From contig JAKVAY010000037.1 of assembly GCA_022447185.1 (NCBI GenBank), positions 20,437-84,436 of the forward strand: a DNA stretch of 64,000 nucleotides. The letters are read 5' to 3'. The DNA is from Fuerstiella sp. (GTDB taxonomy: Bacteria; Planctomycetota; Planctomycetia; Planctomycetales; Planctomycetaceae). The notes under the pieces were generated by a model that saw nothing but the letters and a program-made list of their open reading frames with translations, did not search any database and was not told the DNA's origin. The translations under genes and the position numbers were made by a program. Below, in pieces: positions 25,720-35,129 of the stretch; the stretch's first letter is position 1, and each line of letters begins with the position of its first letter.

Positions 25720-27498
25720 ATGAATGTCGTACTCGGATTCGTGTTCCTGCTGTGCCTGCTCCTGCTCGTGATGATCTTTGGCGAGCAGTTGAGTATTTTT
25801 GGCGGTTTTTATGGCCGCTGGTTTGGCGCCCTGTCAGAGTTCATTGCGGATCTGTGGAACAGCCTGTGCGAGGGAATTGATCGCGTCTGGTGCTTTGTCC
25901 TGAAACATCTCTGGTGGGTTCTGGCAGTCGGTTCGGGTAGTGCCGGAGTTCTGATCATCGCGTGGATGTTGTTTGGAGGAATTGCAGATCACGCGGCCGC
26001 CAATCTGGCTCAACGCTCCGGACGATTGAATGCGGGGGGCACCCTCGACGGCCCGACAGAACTTCAACCATCGGCCGAATCAGCAAGTTTCTCACATCCT
26101 CACAGAACTCTTCCGGCCTCTCATGTGGTGTATCAGGAGCCGTCGAATCGTCCGCTGGACGTCGACTGGAATCTGGGTCAGGACCTGGTGTCTGGCCGCG
26201 AAACCGGAACTCCTGGCAGGTCCGGCTCCGATGACGCAATCCCGTCTCCGAGCGACATTCGAGAACGAGATTACCTGAGGAGGGGGTTTCAGACTCTCGA
26301 CGACCTGACGAATCGGGATTCGGGACCTCTCTCCGAAGATCACAGTGACCTGGAGACTCTCGAACCTGAAAGACGGATTGTTCCTCGCCGGCGCACACCA
26401 CTGTTTTCCCGTCACAAACAGGAAAAAGAAGATAGCGACCTCGACGACGACTCCATCGTGGAAATTGCCGGAATCGTCACAACATCCGGAACACTGAAAA
26501 ACGAAATTGCGTCGGCGCTCCGTCAACTCAGATTCACGCGTCAGGATGACTGGAAACGACGCGAGCAGCTTCCCGACCGAAGCATTGACTTTTTAAACCT
26601 GGCAACCGAATTATTTTCCGTACACGAGGCCACCGCTGACGAACTGGACTCCGTCAAATCACGTGTACGCATCGTGCCTGGTATTGAAGTTGGTGCGAGC
26701 GACCTGTACATCGAAAAGAGTATGGCTGCCGCTGAAGGTGGGAATTCGTTCGAGATTGAAATCCGTGTCACGAATCAGTCTCAGCAGCCAATGAGCGGCC
26801 TGCTGATCTACGAACGGCTTCCCTATCAGCTGAAACCCGTTTCCATCGGACAACGGGGCGTGTACCGTGATTCAACAGTGACCTGGGTCGTTGACGACCT
26901 CTTGCCGCTGAAGCAAAAAATCCTGCGAGTACGTGTGAGGTCAGAGTCCGGTCGCTCGTTCACCCCTCCACATACCGTCATTTCTGCAGTGGCGGCGGTT
27001 GCATCTGAGGTTGTCGTCGGATCAGAGCGGCCAACCGACTATCTGAGAGACCGACCAGATGTACGGCTCACTGTGGGCGACTTCCTGCAGGTGGCTCGGT
27101 TGTCCGACAATGTTGAGATTCCGTTTCAGCTGAGTAATGTCGGCTCACAAACAGCAGCCGAGGTATTTCTGCGCATTGATTTGCCGCGTGGGCTGTTCCA
27201 TCGCGACATCACAGACGCTGATGTCGATCGGAGGGTTTCTTTGGTCGTGCGCGATCTCGAGCCAAATACCAGTCGCGTTAAGATGCTTAAGGTGCGCGTC
27301 GCGGAAGTCGGAGAGCATCTCGCTGTCGTTGAATTCTTAGTCAGTGGCTGCGAACCGGAGTTCACAACATTCAGAATTCGGGTGCGGGACGATGCTGAAA
27401 ACGACACTAAGAAACAGCAGCCGTTTTTGCCGGAAACCAGCGAACCACGGCGAACTCGCCGGCGCCCAGCCGGTGAGTTGAACCAAGCAACACAATGA
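25720..27498 (+). CDS. Large anchored membrane protein with DUF11-like repeat domains
   Basis: A 592-residue protein. Two hydrophobic helices occupy the N-terminus (LGFVFLLCLLLLVMIFG, then LWWVLAVGSGSAGVLIIAWM). A long polar, probably disordered region follows (about residues 95-255), rich in Ser, Pro, Asp and Arg. The C-terminal half holds two beta-sandwich segments of the DUF11/CARDB kind: the first starts near SDLYIEKSMAAAEGGNSFEI and contains VTNQSQQPMSGLLIYERLP; the second starts near VARLSDNVEIPFQLSNVG and contains AEVFLRIDLPRGL. Such domains occur in planctomycete surface proteins. A GGGAG lies 12 bases before the ATG. It could be part of the cell envelope; no partner is evident. Confidence 0.72.
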   Translation: MNVVLGFVFLLCLLLLVMIFGEQLSIFGGFYGRWFGALSEFIADLWNSLCEGIDRVWCFVLKHLWWVLAVGSGSAGVLIIAWMLFGGIADHAAANLAQRSGRLNAGGTLDGPTELQPSAESASFSHPHRTLPASHVVYQEPSNRPLDVDWNLGQDLVSGRETGTPGRSGSDDAIPSPSDIRERDYLRRGFQTLDDLTNRDSGPLSEDHSDLETLEPERRIVPRRRTPLFSRHKQEKEDSDLDDDSIVEIAGIVTTSGTLKNEIASALRQLRFTRQDDWKRREQLPDRSIDFLNLATELFSVHEATADELDSVKSRVRIVPGIEVGASDLYIEKSMAAAEGGNSFEIEIRVTNQSQQPMSGLLIYERLPYQLKPVSIGQRGVYRDSTVTWVVDDLLPLKQKILRVRVRSESGRSFTPPHTVISAVAAVASEVVVGSERPTDYLRDRPDVRLTVGDFLQVARLSDNVEIPFQLSNVGSQTAAEVFLRIDLPRGLFHRDITDADVDRRVSLVVRDLEPNTSRVKMLKVRVAEVGEHLAVVEFLVSGCEPEFTTFRIRVRDDAENDTKKQQPFLPETSEPRRTRRRPAGELNQATQ

Positions 27499-27500
27499 GC

Positions 27501-27524
27501 AATCAGGTCTTATTGACTGATTTT
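27501..27524 (+). terminator. Weak terminator-like hairpin
   Basis: AATCAG (27501-27506) pairs with CTGATT (27517-27522), and the T-rich sequence TTGTGTGTTTT follows. It starts two bases after the stop of the membrane protein gene. The stem is short and AT-rich, so termination would be inefficient. Confidence 0.4.
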
Positions 27525-27635
27525 GTGTGTTTTCCTCGACTCTGCGGCTGCTCTGAAGGGTTTAGCTCAGGACAGGATCGATAATATCCATCCTATCCAA
27601 CGCAGGCCAGGATCTGACACGAGAAAGGCATCGCC

Positions 27636-29414
27636 GTGAGAATCGTTTATCTCGCCATCATTCCTGTCATGATTGCCACATCCGGAACCGCAGCCGAACG
27701 GTCCGCCAGCTCGGCTCGCACGACAACCGAAGTTGACCGGCTGATCTACGCCAATGATCCTGCCAGAAACATCGCCCGAATCGACGATGCAAATTTTCTG
27801 CGGCGAATCTCACTGGACCTGACCGGCCAACCCGCAACACCTGGAGAGATCACACGATTCGGGCTCAACCCTTCGTCTGAAAAACGAATCGAAGCAGTCG
27901 AACGGCTCCTGGAATCGCCGGAGTATGGTCAAAACTGGGCACGGTACTGGCGCGACGCAATACTGCTTCGGGCAACGAATGTTCGCTCCGGACTGGTCCG
28001 ACAGCCATTTGAACAATGGATGGCTGAAAATCTGAACAGTAACCGTCCATGGGATCAGATTGTCGAAGAATTGTTAACTGCCACCGGGCAGGTCACCGAC
28101 AACGGCGCAACGGCGCTGCTGTTCGCACATGAAGGCAAACCGGAGGAGGTGGCTGCCGAAGCTTCTCGTCTGTTCATGGGGATCCAGGTTCAGTGTGCCA
28201 ATTGTCATGATCATCCGTGGGACCGCTGGAAACGTGAAGAGTTTCATGAACTGGTCGCATTCTTTCCGCGCGTCAGTGTGCGTCGAGACCGTTCGACGGA
28301 TGATCGCACCGCTTTTGTTGTTGCATCGGTTAATGGTAATCAGCGGCGACGTCGGGGCATCTCGCAGTTTCTGCTGACGCGACTTGACAGGAATGGGGAT
28401 GAGATAATTTCAAAGAAAGAAGCCCAGAAGTCACCGCTCCGACGACTGTTTTCCAACGATCGAATCATGGAACGTATCGACAGAAACGGCGATGGAAAAC
28501 TGACATTGGAAGAAATCAGAACTGCCGAGCCTCCCGGAAATAACCGTCCGGGTCAGGGAAGCGCAGAACATTATATGCCCGATCTGGAAAATCCGGCTTT
28601 GGAAGGAACCCGTGTCGATCCCGTGTTCTTTCTGAACGATCGCAAAATCGAGGCAGGTTCGGCCGATCTGGATCGCAGATCGGCTGCCGCCGACTTTGTG
28701 ACCAGCCGAGGAAACCAATGGTTTGCAAAGGCCATCGTCAATCGAATGTGGGCAGAACTGACCGGAACAGCGTTCTATTCACCCGTGGATGATATCGGTC
28801 CGGATCGCGAAGCCAGTCAGGCCGCTGCGCTGGAAGCTCTCTGCAAAGGTTTCGTGAAGAGTCGATATGACCTGAAGTGGCTGCTTAAGACCATTGTGGG
28901 GACAGATGTCTACCAACGTACGATCAGAACCGACGTTGAGGGATTCGCATACATGGAACCGGCTGTCCTGAGATCCGACCAGTTGTACGCAGTATTGTGT
29001 CAGTCCCTGGGAGTCGACGGGCTGCGACTGCCTGCCGAAGGTCGACGACGGTTTGACCGAGGAGATCCTGGACGCAGTGCGATCGCAGCCACCTTTGGCT
29101 TTGACCCCTCAACACCACGAGACGAAGTAGTCGGCAGTATTCCTCAGGCGCTCTTTCTGATGAATTCACCGCAAATCAACCAATTGATCAGCGAACGGAG
29201 TTCCGACAGTCCGATTGCCAGAATTCGACGAAGCGTGTCCTCGGACGAGGATGCTGTCCGAGAATTGTATCTGACAGTTCTTGGAAGAGAACCAACCAAG
29301 GGCGAACTAGCCGTGTGCAGCGAGGTTCTGCAGGACACTGCCAACGCCTCCGAAGCAATGGAAGACGTTTTTTGGGCGTTATTGAATTCCAGTGAATTTC
29401 GAACAAAGCGTTAG
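27636..29414 (+). CDS. DUF1549/DUF1553 exported protein with an inserted EF-hand pair
   Basis: A 592-residue exported protein. It starts at a GTG preceded by GAGAAAGG. Residues 1-20 are a signal peptide (IVYLAIIPVMIATSGTAA). Residues 25-230 are a DUF1549 domain (NFLRRISLDLTGQPATPGEI, then WARYWRDAILLR) ending in CANCHDHPWDRW (about 187-198), a c-type heme-binding-like CxxCH. Two EF-hand loops are inserted at about 250-262 (DRNGDEIISKKE) and 283-295 (DRNGDGKLTLEE). The DUF1553 part follows, beginning at SRGNQWFAKAIVNRMWAEL. The usual N-terminal PSCyt1 cytochrome domain is missing. The DUF1501 gene follows directly, the standard planctomycete pair; no biochemical function is established for either. 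Confidence 0.88.
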   Translation: MRIVYLAIIPVMIATSGTAAERSASSARTTTEVDRLIYANDPARNIARIDDANFLRRISLDLTGQPATPGEITRFGLNPSSEKRIEAVERLLESPEYGQNWARYWRDAILLRATNVRSGLVRQPFEQWMAENLNSNRPWDQIVEELLTATGQVTDNGATALLFAHEGKPEEVAAEASRLFMGIQVQCANCHDHPWDRWKREEFHELVAFFPRVSVRRDRSTDDRTAFVVASVNGNQRRRRGISQFLLTRLDRNGDEIISKKEAQKSPLRRLFSNDRIMERIDRNGDGKLTLEEIRTAEPPGNNRPGQGSAEHYMPDLENPALEGTRVDPVFFLNDRKIEAGSADLDRRSAAADFVTSRGNQWFAKAIVNRMWAELTGTAFYSPVDDIGPDREASQAAALEALCKGFVKSRYDLKWLLKTIVGTDVYQRTIRTDVEGFAYMEPAVLRSDQLYAVLCQSLGVDGLRLPAEGRRRFDRGDPGRSAIAATFGFDPSTPRDEVVGSIPQALFLMNSPQINQLISERSSDSPIARIRRSVSSDEDAVRELYLTVLGREPTKGELAVCSEVLQDTANASEAMEDVFWALLNSSEFRTKR

Positions 29415-29542
29415 AACACTGGTTTCAAAACCATGGACTGACGACTCATGCAGAACAATTTGATGAATCTTGAGGTCGTCAGGATTCCAGTTTCATTGTT
29501 TGATTGATTCCGTATCGCAGCAGCATTAATCGGAGCGCGGTG

Positions 29543-30823
29543 ATGAGTATCCATTTCGTAGACCAGATCAGTGTCTCAGACAGCCATTTTACTCGGCGAC
29601 GTGCTCTCCAGTTGGTCTCCGGCGCTGCAGTTGCCGCCGGCACTTCGGGCTTCCAGGAACTCATGGCCGATCAGGCAGAGTCACTCCGCCGCGAAGGTCG
29701 CTCGATGATCCTGCTGTGGATGCGGGGCGGGCCGAGTCAGTTCGAAACACTGGACCCAAAGCCGGGTACGGAGAATGGCGGTCCCACTGAAGCCATCGAA
29801 ACATCTGTGCCAGGGATCCGGATCGCCGACAATTTTCCTCAGTTAGCAAAAGTCATGGACGATATTGCCATCATTCGTTCTATGACAAACAAGGAAGGCA
29901 GTCATCCTCGTGCGACCTACCAGATGCATACTGGTTATCTGCCTGCAGGCAGCGTCAGGCACCCTTCGCTGGGTTCGTGCGTCACACAGCAACTGGGTGA
30001 TCCTGAAAGTGAGTTACCATCTTTCGTGTCAATCGGAAGTACTCTGGGGGCGGGGTTCCTTGGCACGGACTATGAACCTTTCGTCGTAGGCAATCCTGGA
30101 CAATTGCCGGCTAATGTCGCCCTGCCGACATCCCGGGATCGCTTCACCCGCCGCCGGAGACTTCTGCAAAAACTGGAAACTGAGTTCTCTGAGTCCGGTA
30201 CGGAACAGCTTGTCAAATCGCACCAGGCGGTCTATAGCAAGAGTGCTCGCCTGGTACTCAGTCCTGATGTGAAAGCATTTGATATCGCGGATGAGAGCAG
30301 CAGTCTTCGCAGTCGCTATGGTGAAGACAGCTTTGGTCGAGGCTGTCTGCTGGCCCGCCGCCTGGTCGAACGCGGTGTGACATTTATTGAAGTCCGTTCC
30401 GGCAACTGGGATACCCACCAGAACAACTTCGAGCAGTGTGCCGGCAACGCCAACGTTGTCGATCCTGCCACCGCAACACTGATCGCGGACCTCAAGGATC
30501 GCGGCATGCTTGATCGAACGCTGGTTGTCTGGATGGGAGAATTTGGTCGCACGCCAAAAATCAATCCTCGAAATGGTCGCGATCATTATCCTCGTGTGTT
30601 CAGCGCGGCAATTGCCGGAGGTGGAATCAGGGGCGGACAGGTGTATGGAGCATCGTCGGCAAATGGAACGTCTGTGGAACATTCCCCGGTCACCGTTCAT
30701 GACCTGTTCCGCACTATATGCCGTTCAATGAATGTCGACGCAAACCACGAAAATATCAGCCCGTTGGGTCGCCCGATGAAAGTTGTCGATGGCGGTGAAG
30801 CAATTCCCGGATTGCTGTCGTGA
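29543..30823 (+). CDS. Tat-exported DUF1501 protein
   Basis: A 426-residue protein of the DUF1501 family, related to the alkaline-phosphatase/sulfatase fold. The N-terminus has a twin-arginine signal (FTRRRALQLVSGAAVAAG). Family landmarks: MILLWMRGGPSQFETLDPKP, IAIIRSMTNKEGSHPRATYQ, GCLLARRLVERGVTFIEV, LVVWMGEFGRTPKIN and GRDHYPRVFSAAIAGGGI, where the Asp and His residues sit at metal-ligand positions of the fold. The ATG at 29543 is preceded by GGAG at a suitable distance; the ATG-like start at 29504 would put 13 residues in front of the signal. It is 128 bases downstream of the DUF1549 gene and probably forms one functional unit with it. Confidence 0.9.
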   Translation: MSIHFVDQISVSDSHFTRRRALQLVSGAAVAAGTSGFQELMADQAESLRREGRSMILLWMRGGPSQFETLDPKPGTENGGPTEAIETSVPGIRIADNFPQLAKVMDDIAIIRSMTNKEGSHPRATYQMHTGYLPAGSVRHPSLGSCVTQQLGDPESELPSFVSIGSTLGAGFLGTDYEPFVVGNPGQLPANVALPTSRDRFTRRRRLLQKLETEFSESGTEQLVKSHQAVYSKSARLVLSPDVKAFDIADESSSLRSRYGEDSFGRGCLLARRLVERGVTFIEVRSGNWDTHQNNFEQCAGNANVVDPATATLIADLKDRGMLDRTLVVWMGEFGRTPKINPRNGRDHYPRVFSAAIAGGGIRGGQVYGASSANGTSVEHSPVTVHDLFRTICRSMNVDANHENISPLGRPMKVVDGGEAIPGLLS

Positions 30824-31214
30824 GTTGACCACTGGAATTTCGAATCATTCGCTTACTTAACAGTCCTGAGGCGGCCATGCATTTAGGCGCCAGCCATTGC
30901 ACCGTCCTGCTGTAAACAAACTTTCAGCAGTTCTGGACCGCAGGCAATGCCTTCAACTCGTGGCAGTCGGAGCTACAACCATGCACTTTGCTGTCACTGC
31001 AAAGACCTGAAGATCCCGATCGACCGTGCAGAAGTACCACTCACGACAAACAAGGATCACATTGTTCAAGAAACCGGCAGCGCAACCGCTCCTCTCGTTA
31101 AAGTTGGCCACATCACCTTTCGGTCGAGCCTCCTGCCAAACTTCAGACGAACTCCAACACTTCGACTGTCGATAAGCACATCAGGAAACTCTGACCTGGT
31201 ATGGACGGCGACTG
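30824..31214. other. Intergenic stretch without a recognisable gene
   Basis: About 390 bases after the DUF1501 gene. A 110-residue frame (30947-31279) runs through it but has no recognisable domain or ribosome-binding site and overlaps the start of the next gene, so it is not annotated. Confidence 0.4.
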
Positions 31215-31607
31215 ATGAATGCCCGAATTTTACTCCTGATGCTTGTCACAGGCCTGTTCGTGACTGCATGGAACGGTGATCAGGCGTCCAGACAGGAGTA
31301 TCTTGCACAACAATTGCACCAACGGCCGGCGTCGACAGTGGTCCGCACCAGCAACGATCGAATCACAAGCAACAGTCCACTGGCCGCTGGACACATGCAA
31401 ACGTCGATCCGAAACGAGCGGCATGTTGTGACTCCGTTTCGACCGGATGGAATGGTGGACGGCGACTATCGCGCTGTCAGTGAGACGGGTGCCACATTTG
31501 AACTGAAAATCGACAACAGCACGAATGCCGGATCGCGGGACTTTTATGTCGCTGATTCGCCAGCTGGGACTCGCTGGTATTTCGTGCGAATCAATTCGTC
31601 CAACTGA
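31215..31607 (+). CDS. Small exported protein of unknown function
   Basis: A 130-residue protein. The N-terminus is a probable signal peptide or anchor (MNARILLLMLVTGLFVTAW). A polar middle follows, and then a compact C-terminal part with alternating strands (GATFELKIDNSTNAGSRDFY, then AGTRWYFVRINSS). There are no cysteines. I do not recognise a family. It lies alone between the DUF1501 gene and a convergent thioredoxin-like gene. Confidence 0.55.
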   Translation: MNARILLLMLVTGLFVTAWNGDQASRQEYLAQQLHQRPASTVVRTSNDRITSNSPLAAGHMQTSIRNERHVVTPFRPDGMVDGDYRAVSETGATFELKIDNSTNAGSRDFYVADSPAGTRWYFVRINSSN

Positions 31608-31748
31608 ACGCCCGCTTACCGGCAGAACGCTACCATGCGGGGGCGACACTTCCACTTCCCGGCGCTCCCGCGGGTCGCTCAAAAATGCGACTATAGCAAA
31701 CAAACGTTGACCGTTTGCAGTACTGAGTGAACTGTCGTTCTGAGCAGT

Positions 31749-32306
31749 TCAGTTGAGAATCTTTGACGTGTCAGCGACGACCTGTCGAATCGCTTCCTCA
31801 CTCAGTTTGCCCTTCGCAAAAGCGTGATTGCTCATCACGTCATTATCCACCCACATCATCACGGTGACATCGGAATCTTCGTGGATGTAATACCTTCGCG
31901 GGCCGACCGACTTTCTGAACGTCGTCAACGGCGTATACGAGAGCTTCATTTCCTTCGCCGTTGCCACAAGCGACGCTTGATGGTCTCGTGGCTGATCGCT
32001 CAACAGCACCACAAATGCCGCCATCCGATATTTTTCGTAGTTCCTGCCGACAACTTCATCAATCTGTTTGATCAATCTCTTAACATCATCGTCCATAGTG
32101 CGGGTGAAAATACTGACGACCGGTCGAAAACCGTACTGACACTTGTAGCACAAATTTTTTCCTGCGTTCGGTCCTGTCACGTCGCTAACGTAGAACGCGC
32201 CCGGCGAATCGCCGACCTGAAGTCCCGATTTGAATTCTGCCGCCGCGGCAGTACTCGCAACCAACATCAACATCGACAAAACACAGATACCGACAATCTT
32301 TTTCAT
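31749..32306 (-). CDS. Secreted thioredoxin-like protein
   Basis: A 185-residue exported protein. Residues 1-22 are a signal peptide (IVGICVLSMLMLVASTAAAA). The mature part reads like a peroxiredoxin/thioredoxin-fold protein: GDSPGAFYVSDVTGPNAGKN, then LCYKCQYGFRPVVSIFTR with a CxxC (Cys-Tyr-Lys-Cys) at about 53-56. A helix-strand pattern with AAFVVLLSDQP and a C-terminal helix follow. The CxxC lies at the position of a redox centre, but the sequence context differs from classical thioredoxins (WCGPC). Related small exported proteins are frequent in planctomycetes and uncharacterised. It is convergent with the preceding small exported protein. Confidence 0.72.
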   Translation of the reverse strand: MKKIVGICVLSMLMLVASTAAAAEFKSGLQVGDSPGAFYVSDVTGPNAGKNLCYKCQYGFRPVVSIFTRTMDDDVKRLIKQIDEVVGRNYEKYRMAAFVVLLSDQPRDHQASLVATAKEMKLSYTPLTTFRKSVGPRRYYIHEDSDVTVMMWVDNDVMSNHAFAKGKLSEEAIRQVVADTSKILN

Positions 32307-33063
32307 CTGATTCTCCTGGACGTCGGGGCCCGGTATGAAACGGTTCAGGTCGGGCTAGAGGTGCCCCACTCCAAGGGAAGCAGGGGCGAGTGAAGGGCAT
32401 GATTTTTCGACGTGCAAGCACTCATGGCGACGGAAAAACACGAACGAGATGACAAGGACCGCACCTAACCGCTCGAATTCACTCAGTTTATCGGTACTCA
32501 GAGAATTCACAAACCGTGTTTGAAGTGAACGACAGACGACAAATTGCCTGGTGTGCGGACGTCAGGGTTACCTGCCGCGAAACACTCGTCATATCAACCG
32601 GCTCCGCAGCACGGGACCGGTACCCAGAGATCTGGAAGAGTTTAATTATTGCACGAGTCAGTCCCGGGCAGTTGGAAACCAGCGACACGATTCTTCCGAC
32701 AACGGACGGAATTGGGAGGACGTCTGACAGCGAGATGCAGTTTTGGGGACGTGGTCATTTTACTAACTTTATCCACCGGCATCCGTTTATCCATCAGCAT
32801 CCGGAGGACGCCGACAAGTACAACGCTGAACCAATTGTTCTCACACCCTCAGGAATTTCGTGGCTCCATACATCAGAGGGATGAAATCACGGTCGAACTG
32901 ATTCGGGTTCTCAACTGATATTCACGATGCAGGTTTGATCCTGCTTGACGACATGTCTTGACGTCCTAAATTGTCCGAGTTCTGTCGCGAGTCTGCATCG
33001 CATTCCTGTCGGGCGTTGATCCCCGTAACCGGCGTGTTCCTTTCATCTGATGACTGAAATCCA
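32307..33063. other. 757-base stretch without a convincing gene
   Basis: The longest frame is plus-strand 32516-32884 (122 codons). Its translation is histidine-rich near the end and has no recognisable motif, signal or ribosome-binding site, so it is not called. The final part should hold the nusB promoter. Confidence 0.4.
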
Positions 33064-33516
33064 ATGCCACGCCGTACTGACGCCCGAAAAACTGCACTGC
33101 AGATGCTTTACCTGATCGACCTGAATCCGGATACCTCTTTGCAACAGATGCACCGTACGATTGAAGAAAATTTACCAAATGCAGAACTCTCGGAGTTCGC
33201 TGAGCAACTTGTATCTGGTGTGCGCACCCATCTGCCCGCCATCGACAAACTGATCGAGGATACTTCACAGAACTGGCGAATCGAGCGAATGGCTCCGACG
33301 GACCGTAATGTGATGCGACTCGCGGTATTCGAAATGCATCACCTGGGGACACCATCACCGGTAGCAATCAATGAAGCGGTGGAACTGGCAAAGGAATTCG
33401 GTTCCGCCAATTCTGCTGCGTTTGTCAACGGCATCATCGATCGTCTGACTCCGGAATCACTAAAACCTCGTCCTTCATCAGAACCCCACGAAACTGAAAA
33501 CGAAAATTCCAGCTGA
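33064..33516 (+). CDS. nusB: Transcription antitermination factor NusB
   Basis: A 150-residue all-helical RNA-binding protein that, with NusE (S10), binds boxA RNA in rRNA antitermination. The N-terminus is the usual RRTDARKTALQMLYLID, with basic residues then the Ala-Leu-Gln helix. The C-terminal block is canonical: RNVMRLAVFEMHHLGTPSPV, then INEAVELAKEFGSANSAAFV followed by NGIIDRL. The last 15 residues are a charged tail. In many bacteria nusB neighbours ribH; here it stands next to a HIT hydrolase instead. Confidence 0.92.
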   Translation: MPRRTDARKTALQMLYLIDLNPDTSLQQMHRTIEENLPNAELSEFAEQLVSGVRTHLPAIDKLIEDTSQNWRIERMAPTDRNVMRLAVFEMHHLGTPSPVAINEAVELAKEFGSANSAAFVNGIIDRLTPESLKPRPSSEPHETENENSS

Positions 33517-33537
33517 GTGCGACTGTAGACGGAATCG

Positions 33538-33555
33538 GGACGGGGAATCCCGTCC
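33538..33555 (+). terminator. GC-rich hairpin after nusB
   Basis: A perfect 7-bp stem GGACGGG (33538-33544) and CCCGTCC (33549-33555) with a GAAT loop, 21 bases after the nusB stop. No T-run follows, so it may be a Rho-dependent or stabilising hairpin rather than a classic intrinsic terminator. Confidence 0.5.
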
Positions 33556-33629
33556 GTAGCTGGCGTTCGATCTGTGACCTGTTAGTCTTTGGTGTGAAAA
33601 ATGCTGCTAAAAGAAGGGATCTTCACCAC

Positions 33630-33965
33630 GTGACGATCTTCAGCAAAATCATAAATCGCGAAATCAAAGCAGACATTGTTTATGAAGATGACTTGTGCTT
33701 GGCGTTCCACGATGTCAACCCACAAGCCCCCGTGCATGTTCTGCTGATTCCCAAGAAACCCATCGAGTCACTGGATGCCTTCGACGATTCTGACGCCATG
33801 CTGGCTGGCCATTTGCTGTTAAAAGTTCCTCAAATCGCAGCGACTCTGGATCTGGCTGACGGCTACAGAACCATCATTAACACCGGTCACAATGGTGGTC
33901 AAACCGTATTTCACCTTCACATTCACATCATGGGCGGTCGCAGCCTGACGTGGCCTCCCGGTTGA
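33630..33965 (+). CDS. HIT-family nucleotide hydrolase
   Basis: A 111-residue histidine-triad protein of the HinT branch, which hydrolyses AMP-lysine and other phosphoramidates. The start TIFSKIINREIKADIVYEDD is nearly canonical. The active site HLHIHIMGG (His-x-His-x-His) sits near the end, and LTWPPG closes the protein as in most HinT proteins. A GTG at 33630 gives the family-typical N-terminus, with an AAGAAGGGA stretch 12 bases upstream; another GTG at 33594 would add 12 residues that homologues lack. It is 113 bases downstream of nusB. Confidence 0.9.
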   Translation: MTIFSKIINREIKADIVYEDDLCLAFHDVNPQAPVHVLLIPKKPIESLDAFDDSDAMLAGHLLLKVPQIAATLDLADGYRTIINTGHNGGQTVFHLHIHIMGGRSLTWPPG

Positions 33966-34049
33966 TTTATTCAATCGACGATATCATGGTTGTCCTGGCT
34001 TAAAGTTCCAGGCACCGCACCCTGAATACTCAGTAGAAAATTCCTCCAG

Positions 34050-35069
34050 ATGACATTCTTCAATTCAATTTTTCCGTTGCTGTCAGTGACACTTACAGGA
34101 CTTCTTTTCGCCGGTACTTCAGCGGTGGCCAACGACCCGCCGGGTATGACCATGGCGACGGCAGCAACGAACTATCTGAATTCACTGTCTGACGAACACA
34201 AGGCAATCACAACATTCGATTTTGACGATGCGGAACGGGTCAACTGGCATTTCATTCCCCGTGACCGCCTGGGACTGGGCCTGTGGGATCTTGATGGCAA
34301 AGCTCTGACCAATGCAGAAACGCTTGTGGCAACCGGCCTCACGACCGCCGGATATCAAACATCACTGGAAGTCCGCAGTTTGGAAGAAGTCCTCTACCTG
34401 TTTGAATCTGGTGACGAAGCAGAGCGTCGTAAGAAAAGACATCCGCACCGATACTACATCAGCATCTTCGGCGATCCGGCACAGGATGCCGTGTGGGGCT
34501 GGCGTTTCGAGGGTCACCATCTGTCACTGAACTACACCGTGAAGGGTGGCGAGATCCTTAGTTCCACGCCCGAATTCTTCGGAGCAAACCCGGGACTCAT
34601 CGATGCCGGCCCGGGACGCAGCCTGCGAGTGCTGGGACGTCGTGAAGACCTTGCCCGGGCCATCCTGAAAGCCGCATCGCCCGGTGACGAGAAAAAACTC
34701 CGGCTGTCCACAGAGGCACCAAAAGACATCAGAGGGGCCGGCGCTGCCCAGCCGGAAATCGATGAACCTGAGGGATTGGCTTTTGCCAGGATGAACCCGG
34801 AGCAACAAAAACTGATGAAAGACCTTATCGGCGAATATCTGGCGGCGATGCCGGCAAGCGTCGTTGCAAAACGCACAAAAGAAATCCACAACGCCGGCAT
34901 CGACAACGTTCATTTCGCGTGGCGGGGTGGGTCCGAAATCAATGAACCCCATCACTACGTGGTCCAGGGCCCAACTTTTGTCATTGAATACAACAATACG
35001 CAGAATCAGGCGAATCATGTGCATTCGATTTGGAGGAGTCTCGGCGGCGATTTCAATATCCCCCGGTAA
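34050..35069 (+). CDS. Exported DUF3500 protein
   Basis: A 339-residue secreted protein. Residues 1-27 are a signal peptide (LLSVTLTGLLFAGTSAVANDP). The mature part matches DUF3500: FDFDDAERVNWHFIPRDRLG near the start, YYISIFGDPAQDAVWGWRFE then GHHLSLNYTV in the middle, TPEFFGANPG, and a C-terminal block HFAWRGGSEINEPHHYVVQG then VIEYNNTQNQANHVHSIWRS. Many conserved His, Asp and Trp residues suggest a metal or small-molecule site, but no function is known. It ends with a GGDF-like string (LGGDFNIPR) that is part of the family, not a diguanylate cyclase motif. Confidence 0.85.
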   Translation: MTFFNSIFPLLSVTLTGLLFAGTSAVANDPPGMTMATAATNYLNSLSDEHKAITTFDFDDAERVNWHFIPRDRLGLGLWDLDGKALTNAETLVATGLTTAGYQTSLEVRSLEEVLYLFESGDEAERRKKRHPHRYYISIFGDPAQDAVWGWRFEGHHLSLNYTVKGGEILSSTPEFFGANPGLIDAGPGRSLRVLGRREDLARAILKAASPGDEKKLRLSTEAPKDIRGAGAAQPEIDEPEGLAFARMNPEQQKLMKDLIGEYLAAMPASVVAKRTKEIHNAGIDNVHFAWRGGSEINEPHHYVVQGPTFVIEYNNTQNQANHVHSIWRSLGGDFNIPR

Positions 35070-35129
35070 CCGCTGTTCCGAATCTGAATTTTGTAAATTC
35101 CGGCCGACTCTGCGCGAGATTCCTTTCAA

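Noticed and set aside
32516..32884. A 122-codon plus-strand frame between the thioredoxin-like gene and nusB
   Set aside because: No recognisable motif, no ribosome-binding site and a composition unlike its neighbours; probably chance.
33064..35069. Possible GGDF diguanylate cyclase motif (GGDF) at the end of the DUF3500 protein
   Set aside because: The string is at the extreme C-terminus of a secreted DUF3500 protein and lacks every other element of a GGDEF domain.
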